A program made the position numbers and the translations under genes. Below the pieces are notes generated by a model. It was given only the letters and a program-made list of their open reading frames with translations, was not told the DNA's origin and did no database searches. A stretch of DNA of 64,000 nucleotides from Pseudomonas citronellolis (GTDB taxonomy: Bacteria; Pseudomonadota; Gammaproteobacteria; Pseudomonadales; Pseudomonadaceae): the NCBI RefSeq assembly GCF_900112375.1, contig NZ_FOLS01000026.1, positions 62,001 to 126,000 on the forward strand, in the 5' to 3' direction. Of this stretch, positions 56,718 through 64,000 are shown one piece after another; positions within the stretch are counted from its first letter, which is position 1, and each line of letters begins with the position of its first letter.

Positions 56718-57446
56718 TCAGCTATCGGACTTGCCCTGCACTTCTTCCTTCATGCGCGTCAGGCCGATGTGGCGGACGTCGGTGCCGCGCACCAGGTAGA
56801 TCACCAGTTCGGCGATGTTGCGCGCGTGGTCGCCGATACGCTCCAGCGAGCGCAGGGCCCAGATGACGTTGAGCACCCGGGAGATGGCCCGCGGGTCTTC
56901 CATCATGTAGGTCACCAGTTCGCGCAGGGCGGTCTTGTACTCGCGGTCGACGGTCTTGTCGTACTGCGCCACCGACAGCGCCAGGTCGGCGTCGAAACGG
57001 GCGAAGGCGTCCAGCGCCTCCTGCACCATCTTGCGCACCTGGCCGCCGATGTGGCGCACCTCGACGTAGCCGCGCGGCGACTCGCCTTCCTCGCACAGCT
57101 GGATGGCGCGACGGGCGATCTTCGAGGCTTCGTCGCCGATGCGCTCGAGGTCGATCACCGACTTGGAGATGCTGATGATCAGGCGCAGGTCGGAGGCCGC
57201 CGGCTGGCGGCGAGCGAGGATGCGCAGGCATTCCTCGTCGATGTTGCGCTCCATCTGGTTGATCTGGTCGTCGATCTCGCGCACCTGCTGGGCCAGGCCC
57301 GAGTCGGCGTCGATCAGCGCGGTGACTGCGTCGTTGACCTGTTTCTCCACCAGCCCGCCCATGGCCAGGAGGTGGCTGCGCACGTCTTCCAGCTCGGCGT
57401 TGAACTGCTGGGAGATGTGATGGCTGAGACTTTCTTTGTTGATCAT
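56718..57446 (-). CDS. phoU: Phosphate signalling protein PhoU
   Basis: The 242-residue helical protein has two PhoU repeats, each with the metal-binding E/DxxxD pattern (QQVREIDDQINQMERNIDEECLRILARRQPAASDLRLIISISKSVIDLERIGDEASKIARRA; second repeat near SLERIGDHARNIAELVIYLVRG). It links the Pst transporter to PhoR and prevents toxic phosphate uptake. It is the last gene of the pst cluster, 74 bases after pstB. Confidence 0.97.
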   Translation of the reverse strand: MINKESLSHHISQQFNAELEDVRSHLLAMGGLVEKQVNDAVTALIDADSGLAQQVREIDDQINQMERNIDEECLRILARRQPAASDLRLIISISKSVIDLERIGDEASKIARRAIQLCEEGESPRGYVEVRHIGGQVRKMVQEALDAFARFDADLALSVAQYDKTVDREYKTALRELVTYMMEDPRAISRVLNVIWALRSLERIGDHARNIAELVIYLVRGTDVRHIGLTRMKEEVQGKSDS

Positions 57447-57520
57447 GTGGTTTCGCTCCGCGAAAGCTGCAGGCTACGCGCCGAAGGTTGCAGATTTATG
57501 ATGCGACCGCTGCCCGGCCC

Positions 57521-58357
57521 TTAGCCGTAGCGCCCGGTGATGTAGTCCTCGGTCTGCTTCTTCGCCGGGTTGGTGAAGAGCGTGTCGGTGTCGCCGAACT
57601 CGATCAGCTTGCCCATGTACATGAACGCCGTGTAGTCGGAGACCCGCGCGGCCTGCTGCATGTTGTGGGTGACTATCACGATGGTGAACTTGGATTTCAG
57701 TTCGTAGATCAGTTCCTCGATCTTCAGCGTGGAGATCGGGTCCAGCGCCGAGCAGGGCTCGTCGAGCAGCAGCACTTCCGGCTCCACCGCGATGGTCCGG
57801 GCGATCACCAGGCGCTGCTGCTGGCCGCCGGACAGGCCCAGGGCCGACTCGTGCAGGCGGTCCTTCACCTCCTCCCACAGCGCGGCGCCCTTGAGCGCCC
57901 ATTCCACCGCTTCGTCGAGGGTGCGCTTCTTGTTCACGCCCTGGATGCGCAGGCCGTAGACCACGTTCTCGTAGATGGTCTTGGGGAAGGGGTTGGGCTT
58001 CTGGAACACCATGCCGACGCGGCGGCGCAGCTCGGCCACGTCCACGCCGCGGGCGAAGATGTCGTGGCCGTCGAGGCGGATCTCGCCTTCCACGCGGCAG
58101 TCGTCGACCAGGTCGTTCATGCGGTTGAAGCAGCGCAGCAGGGTCGACTTGCCGCAGCCGGACGGGCCGATGAAGGCGGTCACGCGCTGCTTGGGGATCT
58201 GCATGGCGACGTCGAACAGCGCCTGCTTCTGGCCGTAGAACAGGTTCAGGCCGGGCACTTCCAGGGCCACGGTCTCCTTGTCCAGGCGCATGCCCTCGCG
58301 GATCGGCCGGCCGAGGGCGGCGAGGTCGATGCCATGGCGATGGGGTTCTTGTTGCAT
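57521..58357 (-). CDS. pstB: Phosphate ABC transporter ATP-binding protein PstB
   Basis: The 278-residue ATPase has Walker [10 protein letters not shown] (about residues 64-72), the signature [14 protein letters not shown], Walker [14 protein letters not shown] and the H-loop VIVTHNMQQ. It powers high-affinity phosphate import with PstA and PstC and participates in PhoR signalling. The start is 55 bases after pstA. Length is typical for Pseudomonas. Confidence 0.97.
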   Translation of the reverse strand: MQQEPHRHGIDLAALGRPIREGMRLDKETVALEVPGLNLFYGQKQALFDVAMQIPKQRVTAFIGPSGCGKSTLLRCFNRMNDLVDDCRVEGEIRLDGHDIFARGVDVAELRRRVGMVFQKPNPFPKTIYENVVYGLRIQGVNKKRTLDEAVEWALKGAALWEEVKDRLHESALGLSGGQQQRLVIARTIAVEPEVLLLDEPCSALDPISTLKIEELIYELKSKFTIVIVTHNMQQAARVSDYTAFMYMGKLIEFGDTDTLFTNPAKKQTEDYITGRYG

Positions 58358-58412
58358 CTCGTCTCTCCCGTTGGAGGCTCGGGCCGCCGCCTGTGCGGGC
58401 AGCGGCCGCGGA

Positions 58413-60089
58413 TCAGTTTTCCAGCGCCTTGTACTTCTCGCGCAGGCGGTTGCGGATGGCGATGGCGGAGAAGTTCAGCAGGGCGATCACCAGCACCAAC
58501 AGCAGCGCGGTGGCGTACACCAGCGGCCGCGCGGCCTCGACGTTGGGGCTCTGGAAGCCGACGTCGTAGATGTGGAAGCCCAGGTGCATGATCTTCTGGT
58601 CCAGGTGCACGTAGGGGTAGTTGCCGTTCACCGGCAGCGACGGCGCCAGCTTCACCACGCCCACCAGCATCAGCGGCGCCACCTCGCCGGCGGCGCGCGC
58701 CACGGCGAGGATCAGGCCGGTCATCATGGCCGGGCTGGCCATGGGCAGGACGATCTTCCACAGCGTCTCGGCCTTGGTCGCGCCCAGGGCCAGGGAGCCC
58801 TCGCGGATCGCCCGCGGGATGCGCGACAGGCCTTCCTCGGTGGCCACGATCACCACCGGCACGGCGAGGATCGCCAGGGTCAGCGAGGCCCAGAACAGCC
58901 CCGGGGTGCCGAAGGTCGGCGCCGGCAGCGCCTCGGGGAAGAACAGCCGGTCGATCGAGCCGCCCAGCACGTAGACGAAGAAGCCCAGGCCAAACACGCC
59001 GTAGACGATGGCCGGGACCCCGGCGAGGTTGTTCACGGCGATGCGGATCACCCGCGTCAGCAGGCCCTGGCGCGCGTACTCGCGCAGGTAGACCGCGGCG
59101 ATGACGCCGAACGGGGTGACGATCACCGCCATCACCAGGGTCATCATCACGGTGCCGAAGATCGCCGGGAAGATGCCGCCCTCGGTGTTGGCCTCGCGCG
59201 GGTCCTCGCTGAGGAACTCCCAGAGCTTCTTGAAGTAGAACGACAGCTTGGCGCCGAAGCCCATGGCGTTGGGCTGGTAGGCATGGACCAGCTTGCCGAG
59301 GCTGATCTCGGTCTCGCGGCCGCCGGCGTCGCGCATCACCACGCTGTCGCGGTTGAACTGCTGGCGCAGCTCGCCCAGCCGGTCTTCGTACTCGCGGTAG
59401 CGTCCCTGCAGCTCGGCGCGGGCGGCGGCGAGGTCGGCCTGGGCGGTGGCATCCAGCTCGCCGTGCAGTTGCAGGCGGCGCTCCTTCAGGCGCAGGCGCT
59501 CCAGCTCGTGGTTGATGCTGCCGATGTCCTTCTTCTCCAACTGGTAGAGCTGGTCGTACAAGCCCTCCACCCGTTGCAGGCGCTGCTGCAGCTCGGGCAT
59601 GGCGTCGGCGCCCTGGGCCACCACCTGGCCGTCCTGCTTCACGCTGACCAGGTAGCCGTAGAAGTTGCCCCACTCGCGGCGCTCCAGGGTCACCAGCTCC
59701 TGCGGCCAGCGCCGCTCGGCGAGCCAGTCGCCGATCACCCAGGAGAAGTCGCTGCCGTAGAGGTCGCGGTTGCCCAGCTTGAGCAGCTCGCGGGTCATGA
59801 ATTCGGGGCCTTCGGCCGGTACCGGCAGGCCGGCGCCGCGCAGGCGTTCGCGCGGCACTTCCTCGACCTGCACTTCTTCGCCGATCAGCACCTTCGCCTC
59901 CTGCCCGGGCACGCTGTAGCGCGCCTCCAGCACGTCGGCCGGCCAGAAATGGCCGAGGCCGCGCACGGCGATGACGGCCAGCAGGCCGAGGGTCATGATC
60001 ACCGCGATGGAAACCGCGCCGGCGTTCATCCACACCCAGGGAGAACCGCTGGCGAACCAGGCTTTCACCGTTTCCTGCTTCTGTTTCAC
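58413..60089 (-). CDS. pstA: Phosphate ABC transporter permease PstA with large extra domain
   Basis: The 558-residue protein is almost twice the length of E. coli PstA (about 296). The C-terminal half (about 285-558) is a normal permease with the EAA loop region ([41 protein letters not shown]). Between the first membrane segment (about 15-40) and the permease lies a predominantly helical extracytoplasmic insertion. It includes a long coiled-coil-like stretch (about 160-245; [35 protein letters not shown] and [23 protein letters not shown]). It pairs with PstC, which also has a large insertion. It starts 26 bases after pstC. Confidence 0.94.
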   Translation of the reverse strand: MKQKQETVKAWFASGSPWVWMNAGAVSIAVIMTLGLLAVIAVRGLGHFWPADVLEARYSVPGQEAKVLIGEEVQVEEVPRERLRGAGLPVPAEGPEFMTRELLKLGNRDLYGSDFSWVIGDWLAERRWPQELVTLERREWGNFYGYLVSVKQDGQVVAQGADAMPELQQRLQRVEGLYDQLYQLEKKDIGSINHELERLRLKERRLQLHGELDATAQADLAAARAELQGRYREYEDRLGELRQQFNRDSVVMRDAGGRETEISLGKLVHAYQPNAMGFGAKLSFYFKKLWEFLSEDPREANTEGGIFPAIFGTVMMTLVMAVIVTPFGVIAAVYLREYARQGLLTRVIRIAVNNLAGVPAIVYGVFGLGFFVYVLGGSIDRLFFPEALPAPTFGTPGLFWASLTLAILAVPVVIVATEEGLSRIPRAIREGSLALGATKAETLWKIVLPMASPAMMTGLILAVARAAGEVAPLMLVGVVKLAPSLPVNGNYPYVHLDQKIMHLGFHIYDVGFQSPNVEAARPLVYATALLLVLVIALLNFSAIAIRNRLREKYKALEN

Positions 60090-60115
60090 GTGAAAAGTGC
60101 CTCTTCAGACGCCGG

Positions 60116-62398
60116 TCAGAGCGACGCGTATTTCTTCCGCAGCCGCTGACGGATCAGCTCGGCCAGGGTGTTCATCACGAAGGTGAAGGTCAGCAGCACC
60201 AGCGCCGAAAGGAACAGCACGCGGTAGTGGGTGCCGCCCACCTCCGACTCGGGCATTTCCACCGCCACGTTCGCCGCCAGGGTGCGCATGCCCTGGAAGA
60301 TGTTCATGTCCATCACCGGGGTGTTGCCGGTGGCCATCAGCACGATCATGGTCTCGCCCACCGCGCGGCCCATGCCGATCATCAGCGCCGAGAAAATGCC
60401 CGGGCTGGCGGTGAGGATCACCACGCGGGTCAGCGTCTGCCAGGGCGTGGCGCCCAGGGCCAGGGAGCCGTAGGTGAGGCTGCGGGGCACGCTGAAGATG
60501 GCGTCCTCGGCGATGGAGAAGATGTTCGGGATCACCGCGAAGCCCATGGCCAGGCCGACGATCAGGGCGTTGCGCTGGTCGTAGGTGATGCCCAGGTCAT
60601 GGCTTATCCACAGGCGCATGTCGCCGCCGAAGAAGGCGGTTTCCAGGTGCGGGCTGAGCCACAGGGCGAAGGCGCCGACGCCGAGCACTACGGGAATGAG
60701 GATGGCCGCTTCCCAGCCGTCCGGCAGCGCCAGGCGGATGCGCTCGGGCAGGCGGCTCCAGAGCAGGCCGGCGAGCAGGATGCCCAGCGGGGTGAGCAGC
60801 AGCAGGCTGAAGATGCCCGGCAGGTGGCCTTCGACGTAGGGCGCGAGGAACAGGCCGGCGAAGAAGCCGAGGATCACCGTCGGCAACGCCTCCATCAGCT
60901 CGATCACCGGCTTGACCTTGCGGCGCATCGCCGGAGCCATGAAGTAGGCGGTGTAGACGGCCGCGGCGATGGCCAGCGGGGCGGCCAGGATCATTGCGTA
61001 GAAGGCCGCCTTGAGGGTGCCGAAGGTCAGCGGCGCCAGGCTCAGCTTGGGCTCGAAGTCGGTGGTGGCGGCGGTGGACTGCCAGACGTACTGCGGCTTG
61101 TCGTAGCTTTCGTACCAGACCTTGCCCCAGAGCGCGCTCCAGGAAACCTCCGGGTGCGGGTTGCTCAGGTCGAAGCCGCGCAGTTGGCCACCCTGCTCCA
61201 GCAACAGGCGGTTGGCCCGCGGCGACAGGGCCAGCACGCCGTTGCCCGGCGCCACTTGCTGCTCCAGCAAAGTGCGGTGCGCGGTGCTGTGGAACACGCC
61301 GAGCTCGCCGGCGCTGTCCAGGGCGACGAAGCCCTTGCGGCGCTGCTCGGGAACGATGGCGGTGATCGGCTTACTGCCCAGCTGGAAGTCGCGCACGTGC
61401 GCCAGGCGCGGTTCGCCGTCGGTGTCGCGGGCCATGAACCACTGGCTGATGCCACCGTCGGAGTTGCCGATCATCAACGAAATGCCGCCCAGCAACTGGG
61501 CGCTGGCGGTGACCTCGCGGTTGGCATGGTCGAGCAGCTTGTAGCGGCCGTTGAGCTGGCGGGTGCGCAGGTCGAAGACGTCGGCCTGGGCGCGGCCGTT
61601 GATGACGTACAGCCACTGCTTGCGCGGGTCCAGGTAGATCGCCTTCACCGGGTCGGCGATCTGCGGCAGGTTCACGGCCTCCTGCTCCAGGGTGGTCTCG
61701 CCGGTGAGCATGTTCTCCTGGCTGGTCAGGCTCAGCAGCAGCATCTGGCTGCCGGTGGAGCCGGCCAGCAGCAGGCCGTCGTCGTCCGAGGCCAGGGCCA
61801 CGTGCTCCAGCGCGCGGCCTTGCGGGTCGAGGCTGATGGGCGCCTCGCCGTAGGGGTAGTCGATCTGCGGGGTGATGGTCTTGCGGTTGTCCGGGTAGGT
61901 GACCTTGTAGGCATGACGGAACACCAGAACCTGGCCGTTGGACAGGCCCAGCGCCACCATCGGGTGCCCCGGCTGGTCCTCGGCGATGGAGACCACCTGG
62001 CTGCCGGCCGGCAGCTTGAGCGCCTGGCGGCTGAGTTCGGCGCCGCTGTCCAGGTCGAAGAACAGCACCTGGCCGTCGGCGGCCACGCGCATGGCCACCT
62101 GGTTCTGCTCCTCGATGCTCAGCAGCAGGGGTGCCTGTACTTCCTTCAGCCAGGCCGGGGCCAGGGGCGCGCGGGCATCCAGCTCGGCGCCGCGGAACAG
62201 TGGCAGCACCACATAGGCCAGGTAGAAGAAGATGAGGGTGATGGCCACCAGCACGGACAGGCCGCCGACCAGCACGTACCAGCGCGTCAGGCGGTCCTTG
62301 AGGGCGCGCATGCGGCGTTTGCGACGCAGGGTCGGGGTATTGAAATCGATCCGCTCGGGGGTGGAATTGCTCATCGACGAAGTGGCCAGGTCATTCAT
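60116..62398 (-). CDS. pstC: Phosphate ABC transporter permease PstC with large extra domain
   Basis: The protein is 760 residues from the ATG at 62398, against about 319 for E. coli PstC. After the first membrane segment (about 45-70) comes roughly 400 residues of beta-repeat sequence, e.g. GQVLFFDLDSGAELSRQALKLPAGSQVVSIAED, GLSNGQVLVFRHAYK, WLYVINGRAQADVFDLRTRQLNGRYKLL and GNSDGGISQWFMARDTDGEPRLAHVRDF. This looks like a periplasmic WD40-type propeller. The permease core follows (about 490-760, with [49 protein letters not shown]). The start is uncertain: ATG at 62374 is also possible, and no good binding site is visible. A Pho box lies just upstream. Confidence 0.92.
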   Translation of the reverse strand: MNDLATSSMSNSTPERIDFNTPTLRRKRRMRALKDRLTRWYVLVGGLSVLVAITLIFFYLAYVVLPLFRGAELDARAPLAPAWLKEVQAPLLLSIEEQNQVAMRVAADGQVLFFDLDSGAELSRQALKLPAGSQVVSIAEDQPGHPMVALGLSNGQVLVFRHAYKVTYPDNRKTITPQIDYPYGEAPISLDPQGRALEHVALASDDDGLLLAGSTGSQMLLLSLTSQENMLTGETTLEQEAVNLPQIADPVKAIYLDPRKQWLYVINGRAQADVFDLRTRQLNGRYKLLDHANREVTASAQLLGGISLMIGNSDGGISQWFMARDTDGEPRLAHVRDFQLGSKPITAIVPEQRRKGFVALDSAGELGVFHSTAHRTLLEQQVAPGNGVLALSPRANRLLLEQGGQLRGFDLSNPHPEVSWSALWGKVWYESYDKPQYVWQSTAATTDFEPKLSLAPLTFGTLKAAFYAMILAAPLAIAAAVYTAYFMAPAMRRKVKPVIELMEALPTVILGFFAGLFLAPYVEGHLPGIFSLLLLTPLGILLAGLLWSRLPERIRLALPDGWEAAILIPVVLGVGAFALWLSPHLETAFFGGDMRLWISHDLGITYDQRNALIVGLAMGFAVIPNIFSIAEDAIFSVPRSLTYGSLALGATPWQTLTRVVILTASPGIFSALMIGMGRAVGETMIVLMATGNTPVMDMNIFQGMRTLAANVAVEMPESEVGGTHYRVLFLSALVLLTFTFVMNTLAELIRQRLRKKYASL

Positions 62399-62423
62399 GG
62401 GGGCGACACGCTTGCGGCAGTCT

Positions 62424-62452
62424 ATGACAGAAACATGACACAGAGATGACGA
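62424..62452 (-). promoter_or_regulatory. Triple Pho box upstream of pstC
   Basis: On the minus strand the units TCGTCAT, GTGTCAT and CTGTCAT follow each other with four-base spacers, matching tandem PhoB half-sites. The site is between pstS and pstC, so pstCAB-phoU has its own PhoB-controlled promoter. Confidence 0.8.
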
Positions 62453-62457
62453 GACGA

Positions 62458-62487
62458 AGCCCGTCGGCAGTTGCCTGCCAACGGGCT
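62458..62487 (-). terminator. Hairpin between pstS and pstC
   Basis: AGCCCGT-C-GGCA (from 62458) pairs with TGCC-A-ACGGGCT (to 62487), with one mismatch and a six-base loop. It lies 46 bases past the pstS stop and just upstream of the pstC Pho box. It probably terminates or attenuates pstS mRNA, allowing more PstS than permease. Confidence 0.6.
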
Positions 62488-62532
62488 GGGTCACCTACCG
62501 CTCAGCCCATGGACGGCTGGCGGGGGCGCTAC

Positions 62533-63504
62533 CTAGAGTCCCAGTTCCTTGATCGCCTTCGCCGCGACCTTGGACGGCAGCGGGATGTAGCCGTCCTTGA
62601 CCACGACTTCCTGGCCGGTCTTGGACAGCACCATCTTCAGGAATTGGGCTTCCAGCGGGTCCAGGGGCTTGTTCGGCGCCTTGTTCACGTAGACGTAGAG
62701 GAAGCGCGCCAGCGGGTAGGTGCCGTTCAGCGCGTTCTGCTCGTTGTCCTCGACGTAGGGGTCGCCCTGCTTCTTGGCCAGGGCCACGGTCTTCACGCTG
62801 GCGGTCTTGTAGCCGATGCCGGAGTAGCCGATGCCGTTGAGCGACTGGCTGATCGACTGCACCACCGAGGCGGAGCCCGGCTGCTCGTTGACGTTGGGCT
62901 TGAAGTCACCCTTGCACAGGGCCTCTTCCTTGAAATAGCCGTAGGTGCCGGAAACCGAGTTGCGCCCGAACAGCTGCACCGGCTTGTTGGCCCAGTCGCC
63001 GCCCAGGCCCAGGTCGCTCCAGGTCTTCACGTCCTGCTTGGCGCCGCACAGGCGGGTGGCCGAGAAGATGGCGTCGACCTGCTGCATGGTCAGGCCCTTG
63101 ATGGGGTTGTCCTTGTGCACGAAGACGGCCAGGGCGTCGACCGCGACGGGCACGGCGGTGGGCTTGTAGCCGTACTTCTGCTCGAAGGCCTGCAGCTCGA
63201 CGTCCTTCATCTTGCGGCTCATCGGGCCGAGGTTGGCGGTGCCCTCGGTGAGCGCCGGTGGGGCGGTGGAGGAGCCCGCGGCCTGAATCTGCACGTTCAC
63301 GCTCGGGTACAGGCGCTTGTACTCCTCGGCCCACAGCGTCATGAGGTTGGCCAGAGTATCCGAGCCCACGCTGGAGAGGTTGCCAGAGACGCCGCTGGTC
63401 TTCTGGTAGTCCGGCAGCGCCGGGTCGATCGCGGCGAAAGCGCTGGCAGCGCCCACGCCGGCGGCGGCGAAGGTCAGCGCCGCCATCAAACGCTTGATTT
63501 TCAT
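62533..63504 (-). CDS. pstS: Periplasmic phosphate-binding protein PstS
   Basis: The 323-residue protein has a signal peptide ([24 protein letters not shown], cleavage before AIDP). The phosphate-binding regions are visible: [48 protein letters not shown] and [20 protein letters not shown], with Ser/Thr/Asp/Arg ligands. It captures phosphate in the periplasm and hands it to PstCA. It is preceded by a strong Pho box and separated from pstC by a hairpin. AAGGAGC precedes the ATG. Confidence 0.97.
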   Translation of the reverse strand: MKIKRLMAALTFAAAGVGAASAFAAIDPALPDYQKTSGVSGNLSSVGSDTLANLMTLWAEEYKRLYPSVNVQIQAAGSSTAPPALTEGTANLGPMSRKMKDVELQAFEQKYGYKPTAVPVAVDALAVFVHKDNPIKGLTMQQVDAIFSATRLCGAKQDVKTWSDLGLGGDWANKPVQLFGRNSVSGTYGYFKEEALCKGDFKPNVNEQPGSASVVQSISQSLNGIGYSGIGYKTASVKTVALAKKQGDPYVEDNEQNALNGTYPLARFLYVYVNKAPNKPLDPLEAQFLKMVLSKTGQEVVVKDGYIPLPSKVAAKAIKELGL

Positions 63505-63574
63505 GCCTTGCTCCTTGGGGAAAGGCCGACTGGCTGGAATTCGGCGCCGCTCTCATGGGGCGCGAGCAGACTCT

Positions 63575-63603
63575 ATGAAAGCAATGTGACAGCCAGATGA
63601 AAA
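63575..63603 (-). promoter_or_regulatory. Triple Pho box upstream of pstS
   Basis: On the minus strand TTTTCAT, CTGTCAC and CTTTCAT are separated by four-base spacers, ending 71 bases before the pstS start. The central CTGTCAC-ATTG-CTTTCAT gives a good PhoB site. Confidence 0.8.
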
Positions 63604-63682
63604 CCGACGGGCTCGAAGAAGAAATGTGACGGTATTTATTACGGAATATTTCAGTCGCAACGAGCGCCGAAGAAACGCCCGC

Positions 63683-64000
63683 GTAGGATGGTGTTGAGCG
63701 AAGCGATACCCATCGCCATGGCCGCATGGGTTTCGCCGAGGTCCGAACCCGCCTGTAGGAGCGAGCTTGCTCGCGAACAGACTCCGCGACGGGGCTTGTT
63801 CGCGAGCAAGCTCGCTCCTACGAAGAGCACCTCGGCACAGACCTTCGCGGGCCCTGCCCGCGATTTCGCGCGCAGGGCGCGCGCCTACAGGGGGAATGGC
63901 GCAGGTGGGGCGGCGTAGGAGCGGATCTCATCCGCGAAACGCGCCGGGACCGCCGGCTATCGCGGACAAGGTCCGCTCCTACGCGGGTATCTGCTCCCGT
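63683..64000. repeat. REP cluster at the right edge
   Basis: No gene is seen from 63604 to the window end. A GTAGGATGG...GAGCGAAGCGATACCCATC half-unit is at 63683-63735 (same family as 47640-47711). An inverted pair of GAGCGAGCTTGCTCGCG units spans 63753-63823, a GGGCCCTGCCCGCGATTTCGCGCGCAGGG unit 63848-63889, and a GTAGGAGCGGATCTCATCCGCG...GGTCCGCTCCTAC pair 63917-63984. The order resembles that at 30590-30978. Confidence 0.8.

Noticed and set aside
62399-62494. Earlier start for pstC at 62494
   Set aside because: It would place the Pho box at 62424-62452 inside the coding sequence and has no binding site.

Overview
The window is high-GC chromosomal DNA of a Pseudomonas, most likely from the P. 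aeruginosa / P. nitroreducens / P. citronellolis neighbourhood. Gene order follows, as I remember it, the PA5310-PA5369 stretch of P. aeruginosa PAO1: kauB, rpmGB, coaBC-dut-algC-argB, pyrE/crc, rph/yicC/gmk/rpoZ/spoT, oxyR-recG, the rubredoxin genes, glc, ubiCA, phoBR and pst-phoU. Many protein lengths and key residues agree with that lineage (AlgC 463 or 868 aa, OxyR Cys199/Cys208, rubredoxin reductase 384 aa). No tRNA, rRNA, CRISPR array, integrase or transposase was seen, so this is core chromosome with small accessory insertions.

Layout. 1-6 kb: the tail of a phospholipase-D-family gene, an MFS transporter, aldehyde dehydrogenase kauB, a cupin gene and rpmBG, separated by repeat-dense intergenic DNA. 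6-15.7 kb: a peptide-binding protein, radC, then coaBC-dut-algC-argB (cofactor, nucleotide, exopolysaccharide-sugar and arginine synthesis), a thioesterase, a DUF4124 protein and pyrE. 15.8-23.4 kb: crc, rph, yicC, gmk, rpoZ, spoT and ridA, joining carbon control, RNA processing and (p)ppGpp. 23.4-30.4 kb: a LysE exporter, an epimerase-AraC pair, oxyR overlapping recG, and a YbaK-HDOD protein. 31-33.7 kb: an HU-like protein and the rubredoxin/rubredoxin reductase operon. 34.2-41.6 kb: glcDEFG-glcB for glycolate-to-malate metabolism, with divergent glcC and two matched operators. 41.7-47.5 kb: ubiCA, a small secreted protein, phoBR and a CorC-like protein. 48-50.8 kb: a dicarboxylate symporter followed by two overlapping GntR genes. 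50.8-56.4 kb: an M23 peptidase, a response regulator and an MFS / M20 / LysR cassette. 56.7-63.5 kb: pstSCAB-phoU, with Pho boxes before pstS and separately before pstC.

Two regulons dominate. The phosphate system has PhoB/PhoR in the middle and its Pst-PhoU target and signalling complex at the right end, with Pho boxes at all three expected places. The glycolate system is self-contained, including its regulator and malate synthase.

The least explained sequence is intergenic: several REP-like palindrome families assembled into composite arrays; a 226-bp multi-hairpin element present twice in inverted orientation in the first 5.2 kb; and a hairpin downstream of kauB whose long variable stem encloses a nested palindromic loop. 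On the protein side, AlgC, PstC and PstA carry large extra domains beyond their enzymatic or permease cores. I did not find convincing evidence of a wholly new multi-gene system.
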